NCBI RefSeq assembly: GCF_902150065.1
Contig: NC_043982.1
Span: 6,146,187-6,210,186, forward strand
Source: Myripristis murdjan
Lineage: Eukaryota > Chordata > Actinopteri > Holocentriformes > Holocentridae
Length of the DNA: 64,000 nt
Direction: 5' to 3'
Shown here piece after piece: positions 14,833-33,082 of the stretch (its first letter is position 1; each line of letters opens with the position of its first letter). The notes under the pieces were generated by a model. It was not told the origin of the DNA. It saw nothing but the letters and a program-made list of their open reading frames with translations, and did no database searches. Made by a program: the position numbers and the translations under genes.

Positions 14833-16024
14833 TTCTGAGCCTGTTTAGCTTTTCCATATGGAGTAATATGACATGAATTATTTCAAGGCTACATCACAGA
14901 TGTAATAGGCCAAGATTATTAAAAGCTACAAGCAAAAGAAAATGTTTTAGGGTGGGCAAATGCCCTGACTTGGGTCACAGACAACTTTCTAACTTTCTGT
15001 ACAATGTTTTTTCTGTTCAGGTTCTCCCAATCTTCTGTTGGTAACGTGCTTCAGAGGTCTCTTGTATTTTTATGAATGTTAATATAGAAAATAAGATGAA
15101 ATATGTTAAATGAATCAGACATTCAAAGACAGATCAACCTGTAAATTGAGCTCAGTTCTTGAGGATATTTGGTCGAGTGTTACGCGAGTTAAACAGTGAT
15201 AACAGTATGATCTGCCTTTTTTGTCTTTTCATGAAGCAAAGACACAAACACCAAAGACAATTTGTTTGTTTCCATCTTTGCGTATATATCTGTAGTCATA
15301 AAACATTTAAAGACACGTAGATGCGTCATTAGTGGATTATTAAATTAGGAACAATGGTATACCACAGGTTATACTAGAATAGTAAAGATGATATCAGGGC
15401 CACTGTATGCACACATCAACCAGTGCCTGATTGAGAAGGCATGTGAACTTGCCTAAGGGTCAAATTTTTCTCTCAAGCTGCTGCACAACACATGCAGAAG
15501 CTATAATAAACAGTAGAGGAGTTCATGACTTATATCAACTCTTTTGTGTTTTCAAAGTGTTAACAACATCACTGAGTGCCTAGTGAACATGTTGAGACTC
15601 CTCCATAACTGGAAATGTCCACATCAGTTAAATCAGTGATGAAGTGGCTGATGTCTGGCTGATGAAACTTTTTGGCTCCTTTAGAGTGGTGGTAAAGGCT
15701 ACATCTATGAAATCATCTGTCACCCACACAAAGTATATGATTACATCAAAATTAAATAAAATTTCAGTGGGATATTTGAACCACTGAAAAAACAGTGATT
15801 TTCTGTTTCTTTCCGTTCTTTGGTACAATTTTGGACGCATTTGCCAAGTAAGACAGCATCAGTTTTCCAGATGAAAATGCTGTAATCAGTTAGCAGTTGA
15901 TCAGAATTGAGGATTACTGTCTGATATAAAATGGAGGTTCACTCCTGCTCCCCTCGGTCTGTGCTGGAACAAAGTGAGCAGCAATAGCAAATTCCCTATG
16001 AAGCACACAAGCAATCACGACTCC

Positions 16025-16026
<2 letters not shown>

Positions 16027-16057
<31 letters not shown>

Positions 16058-16090
16058 CGTGCGTGCGTGTGTGTGTGTGTGTGTGTGTGG
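16027..16090. repeat. GT/CGTG microsatellite
   Basis: About 64 bases of alternating GT with three to four GC interruptions (GTGCGTGCGTGCGTG), followed by a G-rich run. It lies 30 bases from a strong CTCF motif and about 400 bases upstream of the ctcf promoter. Confidence 0.9.
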
Positions 16091-16120
16091 GGAGGGGGGG
16101 CTACACTTTCAACAGTCATA

Positions 16121-16134
16121 TTGCCCTCTGGTGG
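16121..16134 (-). promoter_or_regulatory. Near-consensus CTCF-binding motif upstream of ctcf
   Basis: The complementary strand reads CCACCAGAGGGCAA. This matches 13 of 14 positions of the CTCF core consensus (CCASYAGRKGGCRS), with only the last base off. It sits about 300 bases upstream of the GC box of the ctcf promoter. Occupancy is not known. Confidence 0.6.
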
Positions 16135-16231
16135 TTGGTTTTCAGTGTTTTATTATTGCATAGAACCTAACCTAACCTATTATGATATATTTTGAAAACA
16201 AAGGTCAAAATCGACTTTTCTTTGCAAATTT

Positions 16232-16262
16232 ACAAAACAAACAAACAAACAAACAAACAAAC
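16232..16262. repeat. (AAAC)n microsatellite
   Basis: About seven tandem copies of ACAA/AAAC in the upstream region of ctcf. Confidence 0.9.
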
Positions 16263-16429
16263 AGAAAAACAAGCAGAAACAACTTCGCACCTCTCAGTGG
16301 AAAAGTATATTATTTATACTACTTTTATGTTCCCTGCTCCTCCTACAACTACCACTACAAACACTAGAAACTACAAACAATAATAACAATCATCATCATC
16401 ATTGTAATCAGCCTGATGAATAAACGCCA

Positions 16430-16727
16430 TTGCTAGGGGGCGGGGCCATGTGGGACACAGTGATCATTCACTCGGACGCCACGCCCACGCTCGAATTCAA
16501 AACTGGCGCGGGCTGCCTACCCTCCCGTTTTCTCCCGTCGGTCCTCTGTTTGCGCATGTCCGTTCACAACAACAGGCCGCCATTTTGTGTCAGGCTAACT
16601 CTTCCAAAGCGGGAGAACAATTAATAGTCTGATTCAAGAGCTACGGACGACCGCACCGGAGCAAAAGGGAGAAAACACAGGAACTGATCTCCGAAACACA
16701 TATAAGTGGAGAAGAGAGTGCCGAAGA
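16430..16727 (+). promoter_or_regulatory. ctcf: ctcf CpG-rich promoter and non-coding exon 1
   Basis: The stretch is CpG-rich and has a GC box (GGGGGCGGGGCC, 16436-16447) and the YY1-type element GCCGCCATTTT at 16576-16586. A likely splice donor follows (CCGAAGA then GTAAGT, boundary 16727/16728). This fits a non-coding first exon spliced to the coding exon that begins near 17909. The exact start site is not visible. YY1-type elements of this form typically sit close to transcription starts. Confidence 0.6.
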
Positions 16728-17680
16728 GTAAGTGAAACAGTTAGTTCCTGCCGGTGAAGGGGAACGTTTTTGTAGGAGCTGTCGTCGGCCTCTAGGTGTC
16801 ACGGTAGGGCTTACCGTCCAGGCGGCTAGCGGGGGGTGTTTGTCTCCCTCTATCGTTTTCCAAAATTGAGTAAATAAGTGTACAATTTACAGTTAAGTGT
16901 CTCAGGCGAACGTATCTGCGGCTTTTCTCTTATATATGGTGACATTTGTGCAAAGACGGCCACATTAACTGTGGTTGTGGTTTTAAGTTAGTTTAGGCCT
17001 GACGTCCATCTTACCGTGCCTTTTGTTTCCTCTTCTCAAACGAACTCGCGCTTCCCGAGTTGCCAAACAAAAGTGTTTTGCATCATTTTCAGATTGATAC
17101 AGTGTTTTTTGAATCACAGAGGTTACATTTTAAAGTGTTTTTAGAGAACAGGGGCGGGTCGCTTTGAACCTTAGACCGATGAAAAGCTAATAAACCCATT
17201 AAATCATGTCTATAGTGTGTCGCAGGATTGCGACTTGGTTTATATTAAGCACTTAATGTTAAATTAAAAGGGTAAAGGGCTCATTACAATCGTCGAACTA
17301 CGACGATTGGACGATTTGTTAGCACATGTAACTCTTTCCCATGAAGAAATCACTGAAGTAAGACTCAAAAACTTTGATGGTAGTCAGAAGATTAGCCATA
17401 ACAGGGTTAGGGTTAAGCGACGGGGTGATTTTGTGGAACAGTTATAGGGAGCAAGGTTAACAAAAAACAATTGTTGAGTATTTGTTAGTTTTGGAGTAAC
17501 ACGTTTTTTCTTCTAATCATTATGTCCAGTCTCATTACTGTAATTAACCCCACTTTTATTTTTGCAATAAGTCACTATTAGCCTATGACCTTGGAGTAAA
17601 GACTGGTAAAAATTTTTTTATTCTTTTCAGCTCCCATGTCCCTCCAAACTCGGGATTTTATATAAACATATATGATGGAT

Positions 17681-17694
17681 GAGAGCGCCCCCTG
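17681..17694 (-). promoter_or_regulatory. CTCF-like motif in ctcf intron 1
   Basis: GAGAGCGCCCCCTG on the plus strand; the complement carries the CTCF core CAGGGGGCGCT. Over the 14-base consensus about 11 positions match, with the 5' CCA part poor. It has the same orientation as the motif at 16121-16134, so the two flank exon 1. Confidence 0.4.
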
Positions 17695-17929
17695 TTAATG
17701 ATGAAGAATAATGTCAGCAGTACACTGACACTGAATTACCCGACAGTTTATGTGGGTATTTTACTATGGCTGAAGATTTTACTCTTACTCGGATCAAATG
17801 TATTGGACTTTTAGTGACAAAGCACAGAGGAAAAATACTAAAGTACAGGCTTATGTAAGTCTTTATTGCTCTTATTACATGTTTTTATTTGTCCTCTCTG
17901 TTTGCTAGAGTGTTGGTTAGCCCGTTTCC

Positions 17930-24390
<6,461 letters not shown>

Positions 24391-24775
24391 TGGATGTGAG
24401 CGTCCAACCAGTATACACAACATAGACTCTTGTACCCGTCTTCATTTAACTCTTGGCTTTTAGGTTCACAAATCAGATGCATCCTGCACAGAAACAAACA
24501 TCATGCTATTGTTAAAGACTTGTTTAAGTCGCATTGCTTTTTAATATGGATTTCATGTATGATACTAGAAAACAAGATCTGTGTATGTGTGTATTTCCGA
24601 GTTTGGGGTGGCTGTGTTAGACAGCAGTATAATTAGCCTCCTTAATGTTGCCTTTACATTTTTCTTCTGGTTAGTAGTGGCTCAGTGACATGGAAGCCAA
24701 TAGCTACACCACTTTATCTGCATTTAAAAAATAATTTTCCCTTGCTTTATTTGTGCAGAATAGCCCACTAGATTC

Positions 24776-24807
<32 letters not shown>

Positions 24808-26391
24808 AGAGAAATACTTGTACCTAAAAGTGGATGCAGTGCAGTGTAATTTTACCAAACATGATGCACATGGCTTAAAAAATTTTACATCTATTTTCAT
24901 CAGGCATTGCTGCATCTTCCTATGTTTTCTGTGGTCAGGTTTTCAGGAGACCTTTGGTCATAATGTAGAATTCCATTCGTAAATTCATTAATCTTGACAG
25001 GGAGAAGTGTGTGTGCCATGGTAAGGAAAAGTAGTTGGGCCTTATTATCCAAGTTTCGGTTATCATGTTGATTAATACTGAACCAAATTTAGTCATTTAC
25101 ATCACTGAAGAGCTGTACATACCTCTCAGTGTGCAGGGAGGACTGCTGTCTAACAGTAGGATAAGTGTTTTGTTTTGTTTTGTTTTTCACCAGTCAATCA
25201 GCATGACAGCAAATTGAGGCCCATGTAGAAGTTAAGTGGAATTATCCTTTTATTTCTGTCACAAAGTTTCTGGCCAAGGCCAAAACTAGGCTAAGGCAAC
25301 ATTCAGGATGTTAAGGATATTACAGTTTAGTTTTATCTATTTTAATACAGCCACCTCAAAGTATAAAACTAAATGAAATATCTGAGATATTTTTATTTTT
25401 CCATGGGAGGGACAGACCTTTTTAAAGCCATTAGTTTGTAAGAGCTTCTAGACCACTTAATCGTATGCTCCTTTCTTACCACTATAACACCCCTAGTTTG
25501 TCCCTATTATATGCTAGACATTGACACTAATAAGTGCAATTAAATTAAGGTTGTTTTCTTCCCTCATGTAGCCATTCCACTTTGGGTTGATGGTTTTCCA
25601 TGTCGATGGCGGTGAAATGCTACCAGCTTGAATGACAACTTAATGACTGGGTGAAATGGATGTATGACTGTACAACCAATTTAAAAAAAAAAAAAAAAAA
25701 TCAACCAACATTGAAATTTTAGATTTGTCAAGTGGTTAAAAAAAAATATTGAATAATTTATGTAAATTAAAAATCAAGGTCTCATAGGCTTGGGTTACCA
25801 TGTTTTTATTGGACCATTATGGTCACACATACTCAGCTACTGTAAATGATCAAAACTGTCTGACAAATAATAGTGCTAGACCAGACCAGAAGTTGCTACA
25901 TTGCATGTTTTGCTTGCAAATATAGCTTATGAAATGGAGAATCAATTATTTAGACTACATTTAAGGAGAATTTTACCTTTTTACTGTATGAAATGTGAAA
26001 CCAGTATACCAGCACACTACTGCGTTCTGGCTAGACTGGCTTGGAGGAATAGTATGTTGGGGGTTCAGGTCAAACTGACATGATAAACTGAACAGCATTT
26101 GACTCGTTCCCTATTCGGAGGGCCTATTCAGTGTTAAAGAAAAAAAAATGTATTTTGACATTTTGGCTTCTTTACCCTTCACACTGGTATGATGGACAGT
26201 GGTCAGGGATTAATCACTTTCTTGTAGCCATCAAGTCTGCTTGGCCTCAATTCGCTGTAAGTAGGACTCAGATCTCCCTATCTTACCATCTGTCAAAGCA
26301 GTTGATCTGACTATAAATGCTTGGCCAAATTTGATAACTCTTTATTTGTATTGTTTTTTATAATTATGTACAAGTCTGATTGCTGAATAAA
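24391..26391 (+). other. ctcf: ctcf 3' UTR with poly(A) signal at its end
   Basis: About 2 kb of AT-rich sequence after the ctcf stop, ending in AATAAA at 26386-26391. Poly-A runs occur at 24779-24806 and 25681-25700. No internal gene was found. The extent is inferred from the signal position. Confidence 0.6.
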
Positions 26392-26469
26392 ATCCCTAAT
26401 TTGACCTTGATGCCATGGTGCTATGTATTTTTCCTCCATAATGAGCCATAGGTTCTGTTGGTTTTTATC

Positions 26470-27350
26470 CACAAATTATGTTAAAAAACATAATTATTCA
26501 AATCAACTTTAAAATGTCACATAACTCCTTTCAACTGAACTATGATAAGACTGAGGTTTTAATTATCAGAGCAAAGGTCCGGAAAGAGATTCTGTGTGAT
26601 GTGAATTTTCAATCTCACACCAGTAATCTCACAAAAGCTGGCTTTTACCGCCTGGAAAAAAATACTGCTCAAGTGCAACTGTTTTTCTCCCAAGCAGATA
26701 CTGAGAGACCTATGCATGCTTTCATCACTGGCAGGCTTGGTTACTGAAATGCTCTTTTCCTGCCCTACCTAACACAGCTACAAATAAGCTACAGATCATT
26801 CAGCAGCACAAGTACTGACCAGCAGCAGAAGTCCCTTTATTGGTTGCATGTCAGTTTTATGATAGATTTTAAGATCAATTTATTGATATTCAAATGACTA
26901 ATGGACTAGCACCTGAATATTTCAGACATGCTTTTAATGTGTACTCGCTCTGGGTCACTCAGGTACTCTTAACACCGGCCTTTTAGTTGTTCCCAGGGTG
27001 AAGACAGGACTATGGGGAGGTGGCATTTAGTGTCTAGTCCTCACCTCTGAACAGCCTGCCAGAGGAGCTGAGGGCGTCATAATCTGTAAACACCTTGAGA
27101 AGAAATCTTAAGACATACCTTTTTATCTTAGCATTCTCTTAATCCATTTCATTTTAATCTCCAATCTATTAGTGCTACACTGGTCTCTTCTACCATGTCT
27201 CTTATTTCTCATAATATAATTTCCTTATTACCATTTATTTTCACTATATGGTTGTATCTTCATTACATAGTTATATTTTCATTGTATTGCTAAGCACCTT
27301 GTATTGCAATTTTGCTCAAAAGGCGCTATATAAAAAAAGTGATTAGATTT
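26470..27350 (+). mobile_element. L2-type LINE, 5'-truncated 3' end of reverse transcriptase
   Basis: Degraded reading frames on the plus strand keep the usual order of L2/CR1-class LINE C-terminal motifs: FQLNYDKTEVLII, then HAFITGRLGY followed by NALFLPY, then SLYWLHV, and finally a domain matching the typical lead into LKTYLF. It ends with GGCGCTATATAAAAAAAG, which resembles the usual L2 3' end (GTGCTATATAAATAAA). The copy is 5'-truncated and has several in-frame stops, so it is dead and old. Confidence 0.75.
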
Positions 27351-28171
27351 AAATAAGAAGCAAACTGCACTGTTCAATATACAACACACCCTACAAAGCT
27401 GTAACCAGTGTTGTTTGGACCTCCGGTGCCAAGGAGAGTTACCTGATGTGTTCATTACATTTTGAACTGGGAGATGAAAAGTGCAGTGTTAAACACACAT
27501 CCGCTGGACGAGAGCCATACAAACACACACTTAACTGATGAATTAATGAATACGCTCTAAGTATTTTTGCTTGTTTTAAAATGTTAACAAAGACTTTTGC
27601 CTTTGAAAGAATATTTGTTGATTTCATATTGTTATCCTAAATCTCAGAAAGGAACGTTAACTTTGTAAATGAGACAAAATATAGAGAACACTGAAAATGG
27701 TAGTGTTTCTTTCTCCCTAATGTAAAAAACAAACTGAACCAAAACTGAAATCATTACCCAAAACTGCAGTATGAACTGGACCACAGATTTATTGAGCCAT
27801 TACACCTCTACTCAGCCCCCCACTGACAGGTATTAGACTTCTCTGATCTTAGACATTGTGAGTTTTTCAATTAAAAGAGGAACATTGCTCAGTTCATGCA
27901 CTGGTATGCTATGAAATAAGTGTGGGAATGCCCAAACCTTGCAAACTCCATCAAAACCAGGAGCTTCATCTTGTGATGTGATGAGACATAAAGTCTGAGG
28001 CTGCTACACAGGACAACTAATGGAGGACTGTGAGTTTTTGCCCCCAATTAGTGATGTTAATTGTGAACAAAAGGTGAAATGATATGCAAAGTGTGACTCT
28101 TGGTGCACAGGGTTTCTGAAGTTTGAGGACATAGCATCTTTTATTAGAGATCAGACTAATGTAGCCCTAAT
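27351..28171. other. Intergenic, no gene seen
   Basis: AT-rich DNA between the LINE fragment and a MITE. No supported coding sequence. Confidence 0.5.
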
Positions 28172-28907
28172 TAGAGGTGGACCGATTAATCGGTTTGGCA
28201 GATTACTCAGCACTGATGGGACGTTTTACAAACTATTGTTATCAGTAGAACTTGGCTCTGATAGTGGCCGATGGCTGAGAGGTAAGAACTAGAATGACTA
28301 GTCTAACCCTAGTCCTGCACAAATATGACTTTGTCCTAAGGCAAAGGGGACATGAATAAGTAACTTAAATGATTCATATAATGAAGATATGAATAAAATA
28401 GTGGTTTAAGTGCTGTTAGCAATAATGAAACAATCTGATACAAAAATCAACTTAATTCTGCTAAAGCCCAAAATAATGAAATTAAATTATTCTTCCTGTA
28501 AAGCTCAACATTTCAGAGGAACTCTTTCTTCCATTAAAATATGAGGCTTCTCAACTGGAATTAATGACTGAACAGGAAATATTGCTCACAAAGTAAAAAG
28601 AGCTCCCACCCACTCAGTTATTTTACATACTGGATTTATTGGTTTGATTTTCAGTTTCAGATAATATTTACTCATCACATCCAATCTGATATTTAGTGAT
28701 TAAGATTCATTTATATATTCTTTTAGGTATTTATTATTTTGACACATCAAAGTCAGTCATAGATGACGGTGTCAATTTTTTCTTCTTTGCACGGTGTGTG
28801 TGTGTGTGTGTGTGTGTGTCGGTCAATTAATCGACTATCGGCTTTCTCCTGCTCCAAACTATCGTTATTATATGGGCCTTTAAAAATCCACTATGGGTCG
28901 CCCTCTA
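28172..28907. mobile_element. hAT-type MITE with internal GT microsatellite
   Basis: The left end is TAGAGGTGGACCGATTAATC and the right end GGGTCGCCCTCTA, inverted relative to each other (TAGAGG...ACC). Flanking GCCCTAAT (28164-28171) and GCCCTAGT (28908-28915) match at 7 of 8 bases, an hAT-like target-site duplication. A (GT)n tract sits at about 28795-28819. There is no transposase frame. Confidence 0.75.
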
Positions 28908-28951
28908 GCCCTAGTAACCGTGAGCATCTTTTCTCCAGGTTACTCAGCAGG

Positions 28952-28992
28952 TGATGATGATGATGATGATGATGATGATAATGATGATGATG
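28952..28992. repeat. (TGA)n microsatellite
   Basis: About thirteen tandem GAT/TGA triplets with one AAT interruption. Confidence 0.9.
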
Positions 28993-28999
28993 GGCTGCT

Positions 29000-29860
29000 C
29001 GTGCTCCGGGGCAGGTGATGATCCCCGGCCACAGCTGACAGGTAACCTGGCTCAGGCTGTAGCTGGACAAGTTGGCCTGCCCTGCCCGGCACCTGACAAG
29101 CACTGGCTAACATTTAGACATGATACGCTGTAAATCGACCTAACCGTTAACTAGCTGCTTGGTGACGTGGTTGGAGAACTTGACTAGCACCTCTGGCCAG
29201 CAGACAAAAGGAAACTTAATTTGCCGGTCGCTAATGGGAACTTCTTACCCTGTCACACGCCATGCCTTTCTTCCAGACTTCAGGTGTTAGACTCCCCTAC
29301 TTATCCTGGCTCTAAATCACTGAGGCGGCACCGCTACACACTTGACTTTTGGTCGGAAGCGAGCAGTCACTGAATCTACACGGTGACTAATAACACCCCC
29401 AGTTTCTGACACCTGTAACGCTCCGTTTAATTTGGAAAAACCGTGAAGGAAATGCGCCACTTCCCCACCGCCCCCTGCTCCTCTCGTTAAATCTGAACAA
29501 ACGGTCCTCTCCGCCCGCACGTGACTTATTCCGCCGTAATATGTCCACTAACGTTCAGCTCCGTGTTAAACTGACCGGCCCCGGGGTGTCCCGCACCGCC
29601 GAGGCTGCGGGACACCCCGGGACTTTTTCATCCTTCCTCCGTTTCGGAAGACATCATGCCTGTTTTTTTCCGTTGGCTTCACCGTGGCGTCGCCAGCGCA
29701 GCAGCAAAAAGCAACGGAGAAAATAGTGACAGAGCCAGATACATCCTTGTTGCCCCAGCAACTAGCCACATCACGACTTCCGGTGTGCGCATCGGATTTC
29801 AAAATAAAAATGTGCGTGATGTTTCAAGATTATTTCCCGTAAAGGCGCAAAGAAAGAAAT
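29000..29860. promoter_or_regulatory. CpG-rich, promoter-like stretch of unknown ownership
   Basis: This is CpG-rich DNA between ctcf and ripor1, with an ETS-type site (ACTTCCGG near 29778-29785, partly overlapping an NRF1-like TGCGCAT) and a strong inverted repeat at 29580-29621. No coding exon is recognised on either strand. It might be a distal promoter or first exon of ripor1, or a promoter for an unseen non-coding transcript. Confidence 0.4.
29580..29621. repeat. Perfect 16-bp inverted repeat with 10-base loop
   Basis: CCCGGGGTGTCCCGCA at 29580-29595 and TGCGGGACACCCCGGG at 29606-29621 are exact reverse complements. They are separated by CCGCCGAGGC. Confidence 0.95.
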
Positions 29861-30650
29861 TAAAATTGTGATGTAGCACCACGGAATCGGTAACAAAAGG
29901 GGAACTTTCAGGACAATTTTAACGTGCACAGGTGGAAGAACATTCATGCATATTTGTGCCTATTATAGAATATTTGTATTTAACATTTTTAAAATAAAGC
30001 ACATAAAATACACCAAAATCAAATAGAGAATTTTAGAGATACAATTAGGTATCCTATTTATTTGAGCATATACATTTTTTGTCTATATAGACATTATGTT
30101 TGACCAGTAGAGTGTGAGGTTAAACCAAAACAAAGCTTTGTATAATTATTGTAATTACATTATGTATTCAGATGTTAGAGTTAATATTGACAGCTTTCAT
30201 TGACTGCTAATTATTTTTGACAGAGTAAAGAATATAATTATGCTTTAGATACCTTCATAAGACCTAACTTCTGACACATACGCATGTTTATATTTTAGGC
30301 TAGACGCTGCAATATGTAGTATAAATTCACATTTGTATCCTGTGCCTCTATATAGCTCTGTGACTGCCTTGCACTTCTTTCTCCAATTTCCTCCCTAACT
30401 GGTATCTTCGCTCAGCCTCTGGCTTGAATTATAGTCTGTAACTATAATGCACTGTCTTAATTTATTGGGCTTATTTTTGTGTTTAATGGGCATATCTTGC
30501 TTTTATCCTGCTTCTCTAGAGCAAAAACAACACATTTTGTTTGTGTCAGTGCTGTAAATGGTGAATTACATGAGAGGTATAATATCCAACAATTTGTCAA
30601 CGTATTCATTTTTTTTTTTTTTTCCCAAAATGGATAGTTATCAGTAAGCT
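29861..30650. other. Intergenic, no gene seen
   Basis: AT-rich DNA with no supported gene between the CpG-rich stretch and the ripor1 upstream region. Confidence 0.5.
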
Positions 30651-30699
30651 ACAAATAATCTGAGTGTCTACACATTTCTATGTGATTTGTCTTGTGTCT

Positions 30700-30925
30700 C
30701 CAAACGCTATGCCAACTCAAGTGGAAACATTTACTTTGAAAAGCAGCGGCCGGATGTTGTGTGTGGACTGCTGTAACATTGACCGTAGCCACAAAAAACT
30801 GCGAAATCAAGGAGAAGGACAGCGCCCTGAGGAGAATATTGGAAACATCTCCAAACTGAGCCGAGCATCGCGGTGGAAATGGGGTTCCGCTCCTGTCCGC
30901 TGGACGGTGGGGTCTTAAACAACAG
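30700..30925 (+). promoter_or_regulatory. ripor1: Probable ripor1 promoter and first non-coding exon
   Basis: A GC-rich stretch ends in a donor-like sequence (AACAG then GTAGGG, boundary 30925/30926). It is followed by more CpG-rich DNA to about 31600, as expected for a gene start. A second likely non-coding exon is at 33083-33170. The exon assignment is inferred from splice-like signals only. Confidence 0.4.
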
Positions 30926-33082
30926 GTAGGGCTCTGAGCTTTGATCGCCAAGGTCACAACAAGAATCCTGCTGTTTTTCTTTACATGGACACGACTCTGT
31001 CCGACGTGAAGTTGCTCTCTGCTGATGTTTTGGTGCGATGTCCGTTTGCAGATATCAGTCCGCCTGGCCGTGATTGTCCCCTCTGTCCGCCGCTGTGGCT
31101 CTTTTTGTGTACCGTGTGTGGGTGTAGGGGCACTTTTAGTGAGGGGGGATTCCTGATCCGGCCAGGAGTTGACTTTGTGGCCTGTGATGAGCTTCGGGGG
31201 TGGGGTGGGGTGGGATAAGGGGGTCGTAACTCTTCCCCAAGTTTTCCGATTGCACTCCTCTCCGTTGTTCGCCTGCTTCAAGAAAAGCGTGATGATGTGA
31301 ACACGGATCCGCCTGTCCGCTTTACTTTAACGGCCTGTCTCCGGCTCCGGCTCGCTCAGGGCTAATCCACTAAGCTGGAATCGAGGGGCTTGTTTTTTCC
31401 AAACAAGTGGACATACTCATACATGTATGGGTTAATAGTCTAAAACGTGTTTGTAAGAATACCAAAAAAAAAAAAAAAAAAAGCTCTCCTAACCGTACGT
31501 GTGCGTGCGCGCGCGCCCGTCTCCATCCACCCGGTGTTCACGCGCCGGCCTGGTGAGTGTGTGACCGGCTCTTCATAAACTCCAGTCTTGTGAGGTGACT
31601 GAAACAGGCTCCTCTTTGTTCTCACTGCCCGCAGAGGAGATTAATACAGCTAATGATCCCTATTAATGTTAAAGCCGAGCACTGACACTGCAGATGGAAG
31701 GGATAAACACATCTCACACCAACAAACTGGGCGATTAACACTGATAATAATCACTATGTATAGAGGCCGCCGCGCCTGTCACAGGTGTATGGGTAGGTTT
31801 GAGGTGGAAGTGTGTCATAATCTGTGCACTGGCCTTAAATGGCTGGACACAGCTCAAGGTGCAGGTCAGGACTGAAGCGCATGTCTTTCCTCTTGTGTTT
31901 GGCAGAGGTGGGTTGGTGGGATGGTGGGTGGGGGGTTGTTTGATCCGGAAAGGCTCTCTGGTATGGCACCTTTACTCCGCCATGCTCTCACCCTGACCAG
32001 CTCCAGCTAATCCTCTCAGCATGTGGCCAGGATTAGGGGTTTAGCCAGACCCCTGGCGCACTGCAAGGCCCACCGAGCCACCGTCCCCACACTGTCCTCC
32101 TGTTAGAACAGGAGGATCTGGACCCAGCTGGGGAAAAGCATATTCCCTTGTCTCTAATGTTGCTCCTGAAAAGGGTCCGATCACATTAGTTGATAAAATG
32201 TGTGTCATCTGTGTCAGAGATTCCAACAAGGCCCAAACACTTGACTCCCATCTGTTATGTTAATAACACCCAGAGAGCCTGCGCTCACATGTGTCTCTCT
32301 GGATAGTACAGTGCACAGAAAATAGAGTGGGGCAGCAGATGCAAGTGGTTGTTGCATTCTGTCTGTAGTTTGCGTAAGCTTTGAGTTAACTCATTCACAG
32401 ATTCCATGTGTTAATATGGGTTTGGATCTTGCTTGACAGATTTAGTCCAGTTTAAGTCTGTAATCCCTTTTGTGGCAAGCTTAGCCAGGCCATGACCCTC
32501 TGCTTCTGCTCACTTCTGTGTCCCCCTGACGATGGCATCATGCTGCTCTGAGGAGACCGGACACAACATGTGTTTGTTGCACAGTCCCACGCACTTTCTC
32601 TCTGCTTGTATGGAATGATTTAGCAGAGCAGAAAGAGGCAATTTTACACACTCGCACGCACATGCAGAGATGGTTTTATATTCTGGGGCCAAACCTCTGT
32701 GTAGAATTTCCTGTGTAGAGTCAGCCATGAGACTTCCTGTGCTCTGTGTTGGATGTGGAGGGGGGTGGAGAGACAGGGAAAGGAAGGGGAAGCGAAGCAA
32801 AAGCAGACTGTACTCCCCACTGTTGTCAGTGGTGGCCACTGCGGTTGCTGCCATGTCGCTCACCATCCCAGACTCCCAGCAAAACAATGTGGTGTGGTGG
32901 AGGAAGTGAGAGAGCAGTTTCCGTCCTCTTTCCTCCACCATTTTCTCTTCACTGACCTCTGTAATCCTCAGTAGCTGTGAGAGAAGAAGTGGCCTGTTCT
33001 TATAAAGCAAGGGACCAAGTGAAAAGGGAAGACGCCAGCGAGGAGTTGTGCCTCTAATGTTCTCCTTTTTGTGTAACTGCAG
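30926..33082 (+). other. ripor1: Probable ripor1 intron 1, no other gene seen
   Basis: CpG-rich at the left and ordinary further right. Open frames here on both strands are compositional and match no known protein. Confidence 0.4.

Larger units (their letters stand above)
13238..16120. other. Upstream region between CARMIL fragment and ctcf; no convincing exons
   Basis: About 2.9 kb of AT-rich DNA holding one MITE-like repeat (14425-14832) and a GT microsatellite. I searched the minus strand for splice donors with plausible coding sequence that could carry the missing leucine-rich-repeat half of CARMIL and found none. A CTCF-like motif (complement of GCTCTAGGGGGCAT) lies near 13938-13951. 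Confidence 0.5.

Noticed and set aside
30649-31281. A 210-codon minus-strand frame over the ripor1 start region
   Set aside because: It lies in CpG-rich promoter DNA, has no family resemblance and no splice context, and is best explained by base composition.
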